A stretch of 6,962 nucleotides of DNA. It comes from Deltaproteobacteria bacterium UBA2385 (lineage in GTDB: Bacteria; Myxococcota_A; UBA796; UBA2385). Below are positions 1 to 6,962 of this stretch, one piece after another (position 1 is the first letter of the stretch; every line of letters starts with the position of its first letter). The DNA lies in NCBI GenBank assembly GCA_002343455.1, contig DDSR01000165.1, forward strand, positions 1 to 6,962, in the 5' to 3' direction. The translations under genes and the position numbers were made by a program. The notes beneath the pieces were generated by a model. That model had not been told where the DNA came from. It was given only the letters and a program-made list of their open reading frames with translations, and searched no databases.

Positions 1-2
1 CC

Positions 3-2126
3 CCCGCGCCCCCCGCCGACGAGGCCGCGTCCAGCTCGCCGACCGTCCCGGAGTTCGAAGAGCAGCAGGTGCCCTCCTGGGACGACGGCCCCAAGGGACC
101 GCGGGTGCAGATCATCGCCGACGTCCGCAAGCCCACCAGCGGCGTGATGCGCATCACCCAGCGCTTCGAGGGCCTGCAGACCCATATGTGGGGCCTGCGC
201 GCCACCGGCCCCAGCAAGGAGATCTCCATCGAGGATGTCTCGGTCACGACCCCCGACGGCAAGGTCATCCCCGTTCGGGTCGACGGCCGCAGCATCCACC
301 TGGACGGCCGCCCGCGCGAGGACATCATCGTGCGCTACACCGTGCGCCCCGGCGGCGACGGCCGCCACGGCCACCAGGGCATCGTGCAGTCCGACTTCGC
401 CCTCTTCGACGGCCGGGTCTTCCTGGTCCCCGACGGCGGGGCCAGCCTGCGCGCCGCCCGCGCCCGCTACCTGCTGCCCGAGGGCTGGATGGTCGCCGGC
501 CCCCTGCGCGAGCACGAGGGCTGGCAGATCTACGACCCCTACGGCCCCGACAAGGTCCTCAGCGCCCTGACCGGCTCCTGCTTCGGGCTGGGGGTCTTCG
601 AGGGCAGCTCCAAGCCCCTGGGCGCCTCCGAGGTCCGGGTCTTCGTGCACAGCAGCTCCCAGCCCGCCGCCAAGAAGGAGATCGCCGAGAAGACCCTGGC
701 CATCTTCACCTGGTTCCACGACGCGCTCGGCTTCGACCCCGGCTACCCCCAGGCCATCGTCTGGTCGCCCAGGGTCGGCAAGAACCGGGTCTATGGCGGC
801 TCATCGGGCAACGGCACCTGCATGGAGCAGCCCACCGTCAACACCCGCGCCTTCCAGCTCATGGCCCACCGCGTCGGCCACGCCATGAACAAGTACATCC
901 CCGCCGGCCTCAACATCCGCGACAAGAGCGACCGCTGGCTGATGGAGGGCTGGGCCTCCTACATCGAGCTGATCGCCACCCAGGGCGCGGGCGTCTCGAG
1001 CTCCTCGCCCCGCTGGAACGACCTCTACAAGACCTACATCAAGACCCGCCGCGACAAGCCCGAAGAAGACTTCCCGATGATCGACGAGCCCAAGGTCCGG
1101 GGCGAGGCGACCGAGTACATGCACTACTTCAAGGCGCCGCTGGTCGTCCTGCTTCTGGACGACTGGATCCAGCGCCACCACGGCAAGGACCTGACCAGCT
1201 TCTGGAAGGCCATGCACGACAAGTACGGCCACCACCAGCAGCCCTTCCCCATGCGCGAGGAGCTCGAGGCCTGGGTGGGCGCCTCGCTCGAGGACTTCTG
1301 GACCCTGCACGTCCGGCCGAATGGCTACGTCTACCCGGTCTGGCCCGAGTACTACGACGCCAAGGTCAAGGACCTCGCCACCAAGGCCGGCGCCGGCACG
1401 GTCGCGGGTCGACCGGTCAGCGGGGACTACCTCTACTACCTCGCCGCCAGCGGCGAGTTCGAGCGCTTCGCCGACATCAAGGCCTTCGTCGACAACGAGG
1501 AGGCCCGCCGCCTCCAGCTCGAGGCCGCCGGCATCCGGCTGCTCCCGCCCCAGCTGGAGCCGTACCGGGCCGGCCTCCAGCCCGAGGCCCGCTACGCCCT
1601 GGCCCGCTCCGAGGCCAACTACCCCCTGCCCCAGGACCCGCCCCTCATCGAGGGCGGGGCCCTGGTGCTCGATCCCAACGACACCGACGGCGCCGCCTTC
1701 CTCACCCTGCTCGCCGACGAGGCCCGCTACGAGGCCACCGTCAGCCCCTCGGGCATGGAGCACCTCACCGTGCAGCGCAAGCTGCCCAAGCAGGACAAGG
1801 CCAAGGACGGCGAGGATGGCGAGGACGACCAGGACAAGGGCAAGACCGAGCCCGCCTACAGCGAGTCCGTCCTGGTCTTCGGGACCAAGGACGAGCTGCG
1901 GCTGCAGGCGTCGTGGGCCCGCACCTCGGGCAAGACCTGGGTGAGGTCCATGCGCGGGGACGAGATCATCGACGAGCGCGAGCGCAGCGTCTCGCCCATC
2001 TGGACCCGCTCCTGGACCAGCTTCGAGCCCTCCAGGCTCGGCTCGGGCCCGGGCGTCGTCTCCTTCCAGATCGAGACCGACGGCGGCCACAAGGTCACCC
2101 GGAGCTTCTGGCGCCGTGACCCCTGA
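3..2126 (+). CDS. M61-like (gluzincin) peptidase homologue with degenerate zinc motif, 5' partial
   Basis: The frame is open from the left edge, so the true start is upstream. The GTG at 69 has no convincing ribosome site, and the 22 codons before it encode a Pro/Ala/Ser/Glu-rich stretch typical of a linker behind a signal peptide or lipobox. Numbering from the GTG at 69: residues about 10-200 look like the beta-rich N-terminal domain of M61 peptidases. The catalytic-type helix carries H267-R-V-G-H271, followed by W-L-M-E293-G-W-A-S-Y, which matches the third zinc ligand of gluzincins. Residues about 350-420 (Y353-F-K355 then a leucine-rich helix and a G-x-x-L-x-x-F/W block) match the rest of the M61 catalytic domain. 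The Glu that acts as general base in HExxH is Arg268, so ordinary peptidase activity is doubtful. Residues about 574-597 are a Lys/Asp/Glu-rich linker before a C-terminal beta-like region. An extracytoplasmic location is inferred. It overlaps the next gene by 11 bp. Family assignment is from motif recognition; an M1-type relative is the alternative. Confidence 0.72.
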   Translation, partial: PAPPADEAASSSPTVPEFEEQQVPSWDDGPKGPRVQIIADVRKPTSGVMRITQRFEGLQTHMWGLRATGPSKEISIEDVSVTTPDGKVIPVRVDGRSIHLDGRPREDIIVRYTVRPGGDGRHGHQGIVQSDFALFDGRVFLVPDGGASLRAARARYLLPEGWMVAGPLREHEGWQIYDPYGPDKVLSALTGSCFGLGVFEGSSKPLGASEVRVFVHSSSQPAAKKEIAEKTLAIFTWFHDALGFDPGYPQAIVWSPRVGKNRVYGGSSGNGTCMEQPTVNTRAFQLMAHRVGHAMNKYIPAGLNIRDKSDRWLMEGWASYIELIATQGAGVSSSSPRWNDLYKTYIKTRRDKPEEDFPMIDEPKVRGEATEYMHYFKAPLVVLLLDDWIQRHHGKDLTSFWKAMHDKYGHHQQPFPMREELEAWVGASLEDFWTLHVRPNGYVYPVWPEYYDAKVKDLATKAGAGTVAGRPVSGDYLYYLAASGEFERFADIKAFVDNEEARRLQLEAAGIRLLPPQLEPYRAGLQPEARYALARSEANYPLPQDPPLIEGGALVLDPNDTDGAAFLTLLADEARYEATVSPSGMEHLTVQRKLPKQDKAKDGEDGEDDQDKGKTEPAYSESVLVFGTKDELRLQASWARTSGKTWVRSMRGDEIIDERERSVSPIWTRSWTSFEPSRLGSGPGVVSFQIETDGGHKVTRSFWRRDP

Positions 2127-3787
2127 GCCCAGCCCCACCCCAGCCCTCTCCTCGCGCGGCAAGCTGGCCATCGGCCTGCTCTTCGCCACGCTCTTCGCGA
2201 CCGTCCTGGGCCTGGTGGTGGCCTTCGAGCTCGACCCGACCGCCCAGCCGCAGCCCAAGCTGCCCTGGCGCAACGGCCGCCTGAACCACCAGGACGTCAT
2301 CGTCCTCAGCATGGTCCTGACCACGCTGGGCGGGCTGTTCGCCTTCGCGCTGCGGGGCGCCCGGACCTGGGGCCGCGCCGCCCGGATCGCCCTGGCCGCC
2401 CTGGTCTTCGTCGCCGGCCTCAACTACTTCTACGTGCGCATGGGCCTGCACGCCAGCCAGTTCGCACATCGCTGGGACACCTTCCACTACCTGCTCGGCC
2501 CCCGCTACTACGCCGAGCTCGACTACGACGATCTCTACGCCTGCGCCCTGTCCGAGATCACCACCCGGCAGATCCCCGACTCACGCCCCGTCCGCGATCT
2601 GCGCACCTACAACATGCGCAAGGCGGGAGAGATCCGCGCCGAGCAGCCCTGCACGGAGAACTTCAGCGTCGAGCGGCGCGAGCGCTGGAGAGCCGACCTC
2701 AAGCTCTTCACCGAGCACGGCGGCATCGGCACCCTGCGAGGAGCGATCGAGGATCGCGGCTACAACGGCTCCCCCTTCCACAGCGCCGTCGCCGGCTACA
2801 TCGCCGACCGCATCGTGCTCACCGAGGCGGCCCACCAGCTCGTCCCGATGCTCGACGTGGCCGTCATCTGTACGATGGCCGCCGGCGTCACCTGGGCCTT
2901 CGGCTGGGAGCTCGGCCTCGTCTTCGCCCTCTTCTTCTTCACCAGCGCCGCCGACCGCTGGGGCATCATCGGCGGCTCCTTCTTCCGTTTCCCCTGGATG
3001 GCCAGCCTCGCCCTCTCCCTGGCGGCCCTGCGTGCCCGCCGCCACGCCACCGCCGGCGTGCTGATGGCCATCTCCACCCTGCTCAACGTCTTCCCCGTGG
3101 TCTTCTCCTTCGGGCTGCTGCTGCGGGCCGGGGTCCAGACCGTCCGCGATCGCAGCTTCCCGGTGCCCTACCGGCGCTTCTTCGCCGCCGCCATCCTGAC
3201 CGGCCTGCTGGGTCTCGGCGTCGGCGCCCTGCCCGCCCGCGGCCCCGGCAACTACGTGAGCTGGTTCCAGAACATGGAGCTGCACAACGTCGAGCGCTAC
3301 CAGGGCTTCGGCGTCGGGCTCAAGTTCCCGTTCATCTTCCGGGGCGGGGTCAGCGACGAGACCGACCGCGTGCCCGAGCGCACCCGCAAGGCCTGGTTCC
3401 GCGAGGTCCGGCCCTGGTACATGGGCCTCGCCGCCATCGTGCTCGGCCTCGCCGGCGCCGTCGCGCTCAAGACCGAGGACGACGTCGAGGCCGCCGGCAT
3501 CGTCGGCTTCACCCTCTTCTTCTCCGTGCTCGGCACCGTCGGCTACTACTTCACCTGCGCCGCCGTGATGGTCCTGGCCCTGCACCGCCGCGCCCGCGAG
3601 CCCATGGGCGCCGCCCTGCTGGCCCTCTTCTTCCTGACCAGCCTGATCGCCCACTTCGCCCTGCACCAGACCCTGTACTATCGCTTCATGTACAACACCG
3701 TCCTCTCCACCGGCTGGTCCGTCTGGCTGCTGCTGGTCCTCGGCTGGCTCGCCTGGAGGGTCGGCGTCTTCCGCAGCTGGAGGTCTC

Positions 3788-3798
<11 letters not shown>
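2116..3798 (+). CDS. Polytopic membrane protein, GT-C glycosyltransferase-like, function unknown
   Basis: This 560-residue protein starts at a GTG lying inside the end of the previous gene; GGAG at 2101-2104 is a rather distant ribosome site. I count about 11-13 hydrophobic segments, near residues 17-38, 60-79, 88-107, 243-279 (two), 290-305, 312-336, 355-373, 434-451, 460-490, 497-516 and 530-550. A long loop at about 108-242 separates the first three from the rest. It contains W120-D-T-F-H-Y, then G-P-R-Y-Y-A-E-L-D-Y-D-D-L-Y (128-141), and later G-Y-N-G-S-P-F (215-221). An acidic first large loop followed by an aromatic/Pro motif before the next helix is the layout of GT-C enzymes such as the GT87/DUF2029 group, which move sugars from polyprenyl-phosphate carriers on the outer face of the inner membrane. 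That role is inference: the donor, the acceptor and even catalysis are unproven. Translation is probably coupled to both neighbours, since it overlaps the upstream gene by 11 bp and the downstream TRAP gene by 11 bp with the CTG start. Confidence 0.78.
3779..3783 (+). promoter_or_regulatory. Ribosome binding site supporting a CTG start at 3788
   Basis: GGAGG lies 4 bases before the CTG at 3788. Reading back to about 3680 in this frame there is no ATG, GTG or TTG, and the next GTG (3827) lies beyond the twin-arginine codons. The spacing is shorter than ideal, so this is a suggestive rather than decisive site. Confidence 0.5.
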
Positions 3799-5251
<1,453 letters not shown>

Positions 5252-6456
5252 TCGCCGTCGGCGGCGTTGAGCGCCTCCAGGGTGTCGCCGATGAGCTCCT
5301 TCACGTTCTCGGGTTCGAGGACCTGTTGCTCGATGGCGTCAAGCACCTTCGGGTCGAGCGCGTCCACGCGCACCGAGACGCCGGGGCAGGCCGCCTTGTT
5401 GTCCCGGCGGGTGCCGCAGAAGTAGAGCCAGGTCCGCGCGTCCTTGCGGCTGCTGGCGACGACGATGACCCGCCCGCCACAGTGACCGCAGCGCAGGAAC
5501 GGCGTGAGCACGCCCTGGGGGCCGACGTGGAGCGGGCTCACGGGCTGGGGCGTGCCGCCCTCGGGCGAGGACGCGCGCAGCCGCCGCTTGGCCTGGATGC
5601 GGGCGAAGGTCACGTCGTCCACGGCGGCCTCGTGGGCGTGTCGGTGGACGACCTCGCCCTTGTTCACGACGTGCCCGCAGTAGACCGGGTTCTTCAGGAT
5701 GTTGTGGACGTGGCGGGACAGCCACGCGCCGGGCGCGACCTCGCGCGGGTGGTTCGCCTCGGACGGCGGCCTGACGCCCTCGCGGGTCAGCCGCTCGGCG
5801 ATGCGCCGCGCGCCGTCGGTGCCCTCGTCGGCCATGCGGAAGATGCGCTTCACCGTCTCGAAGTCGTCGCGGGTGGCGTCGGTGACGGCGAGCTTGCGGC
5901 CCCCGTCCACCTCGACCGCCTCGTAGCCGTAGGAGGTCGTGCCGTAGGACCAGAAGCCCTTGGACGCCTGCGAGGCCATGCCGCGCGACACGTTGCGGGA
6001 CAGCTCCTCGGAGTACCGCTCGGCGAGCCACGCGAGGATCGGCCGGATGAGCTTCCGCATGGAGCGGTCGCCGGTGTCGTGCTCGGTGAGCGACACGATG
6101 TCGATGTCGGCGTCGTCCAGCGTGGCGATGGCCTTCAGGCAGTCGAACATGTTCCGGGCGATGCGGGAGAAGGCCCAGACGTACAGCCGCTCGATGGGCG
6201 GCTGCGTCATGAGCCGGGCCTTGCCCTTGCCGCGCAGGGCGTCCCGCTGCGCCTCGGCCCGCTTGATGAGGCCCTGGTAGCTGGTGCGGCGCTTCGTGGA
6301 CCGGCCGCTGATGCCCTCGTCGATGAACCAGTTCTCGGGCGGGATGACCACGCCGTCAGCGGCGGCGCGGCGCTCGATCTCGACGCGCTGCTGGTCGATG
6401 GACTTGTCCTGCTTGGGGTCGCTGCACCGCAGGTAGGCGGCTCCGACGATGGGCAT

Positions 6457-6508
6457 GGGGTGGCCTCCGAGGGGGGTGACCCGGCGAGGTTGACGTAATC
6501 GGGCTGGT
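6457..6508 (-). other. Short gap upstream of the recombinase
   Basis: These 52 bp separate the stop of the upstream gene from the recombinase start on the same strand. Apart from the ribosome site I see no clear -35/-10 pair and no strong hairpin, so cotranscription of the two genes is the simplest reading. Confidence 0.4.
6464..6468 (-). promoter_or_regulatory. Ribosome binding site of the recombinase
   Basis: The minus strand reads GGAGG here, 7 bases before the ATG at 6456-6454. This fixes the start and places the conserved YLRCS motif at residues 8-12, the normal distance from the N-terminus in serine recombinases. Confidence 0.75.
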
Positions 6509-6962
6509 CTACGCCACCGCCTTGAGCAAGGCGGCTTCGAGATCGGCGAGCGTGAGGCAGGAGGCCCAGGCGCGGGCCGACGGCCGCCCCTCGGTCAGCA
6601 CGGCGTCGCCGACCCTCGGGATGCGGGGCTTGCGCGAGGGGACGGCCTCGCGGACGACCCTGAGCAGCGCCGCGAGCCAGGCGATCTCGCGCTCGAACAG
6701 GTGCGGGCGGGCCTCGGCCTCGATGGTGGCGAGCCCGGCGTCGAAGTCGCGGTTCGCGGCGGCCTCGGCGAGCGGCTGCCCGGCGTTGTCGGGCACCCAC
6801 AGGCGCAGCGTGGGCACCTCGGCGGCGAGGAAGCCGTCGCCGACGGGGCGCATCCCCTTCGGACCCCGGATCTCCATCCACGCCGTGCCGCGCGGCCCGT
6901 CGAAGGTCGCGATGCAGGCGTAGCCCTGGCGCACGTCGGCGCGGAGCAGGTCGAGGGTGGCG
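6509..6962 (-). CDS. Hypothetical protein upstream of the recombinase, 5' partial
   Basis: I do not recognise this protein. The frame is open to the right edge. A GTG at 6934 would give 141 residues, but nine more codons (ATLDLLRAD) precede it inside the window and join smoothly, so the start is likely outside. Numbered from the GTG, residues 1-50 look beta-rich with several Gly/Pro turns (F-D-G-P-R-G, R-G-P-K-G). Residues 52-98 are Ala/Glu/Leu-rich and probably helical. Residues 99-110 are a basic Pro-containing linker (S-R-K-P-R-I-P-R), followed by a C-terminal helix ending in L-L-K-A-V-A. There is no signal peptide or membrane segment in the visible part, so it is probably cytoplasmic. It ends 52 bp before the recombinase on the same strand and may belong to the same element. 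Whether it is a directionality factor, cargo or an unrelated gene cannot be decided. The coding call rests on the open frame, codon use like the recombinase, and position. Confidence 0.6.
   Translation of the reverse strand, partial: ATLDLLRADVRQGYACIATFDGPRGTAWMEIRGPKGMRPVGDGFLAAEVPTLRLWVPDNAGQPLAEAAANRDFDAGLATIEAEARPHLFEREIAWLAALLRVVREAVPSRKPRIPRVGDAVLTEGRPSARAWASCLTLADLEAALLKAVA

Noticed and set aside
69..71. GTG as the start of the peptidase homologue
   Set aside because: No ribosome site precedes it, and the frame is open to the window edge with a linker-like sequence, so the gene more likely starts upstream.
801..2423. Long minus-strand open frame opposite the peptidase homologue
   Set aside because: Its product is a Gly/Val/Leu/Ala-rich low-complexity chain without domains, the usual result of reading opposite a very GC-rich gene. 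The + strand frame has recognisable family motifs.

Overview
This is a high-GC bacterial window, dense with genes and without rRNA, tRNA or CRISPR. The extreme GC content, the C-ending codons of the left-hand genes, the large GT-C-like membrane protein and the Tat-exported TRAP binding lipoprotein would fit a Myxococcota or other former-deltaproteobacterial lineage, or another high-GC Gram-negative. That placement is inference; no marker gene is present.

Left part (1 to about 4876, + strand): three genes read in one direction with almost no space between them. They are (1) an exported-looking M61-type gluzincin peptidase homologue whose zinc motif is H-R-V-G-H instead of HExxH, entering from beyond the left edge; (2) a 560-residue polytopic membrane protein resembling GT-C glycosyltransferases; and (3) a TRAP transporter solute-binding protein of the DctP/TakP type with a Tat lipoprotein signal. 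Genes 1/2 overlap by 11 bp. If gene 3 starts at the CTG at 3788, the only start that keeps its twin-arginine signal, genes 2/3 also overlap by 11 bp. The layout suggests one transcription unit for cell-envelope proteins. No dctQ/dctM permease gene is seen.

Right part (about 4877 to 6962, - strand): a large serine recombinase (559-residue ORF with catalytic resolvase domain, recombinase domain, zinc ribbon and coiled coil) runs tail-to-tail into the TRAP gene. It is preceded, 52 bp upstream on its own strand, by an unrecognised gene that continues past the right edge. TRAP homology stops near 4876, a few codons before the usual end of that family. Beyond this the TRAP frame continues only as antisense of the recombinase to 5251, while the recombinase frame continues into antisense of the TRAP gene to 4777. 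The simplest reading is one end of an integrated mobile element that landed in the last codons of the TRAP gene and left both ORFs with chimeric 3' ends. The other end and any cargo lie outside the window.

The most notable points are the insertion junction, the apparently inactivated peptidase, the non-canonical CTG start, and the unknown gene next to the recombinase. I do not see a complete novel system in the visible sequence.
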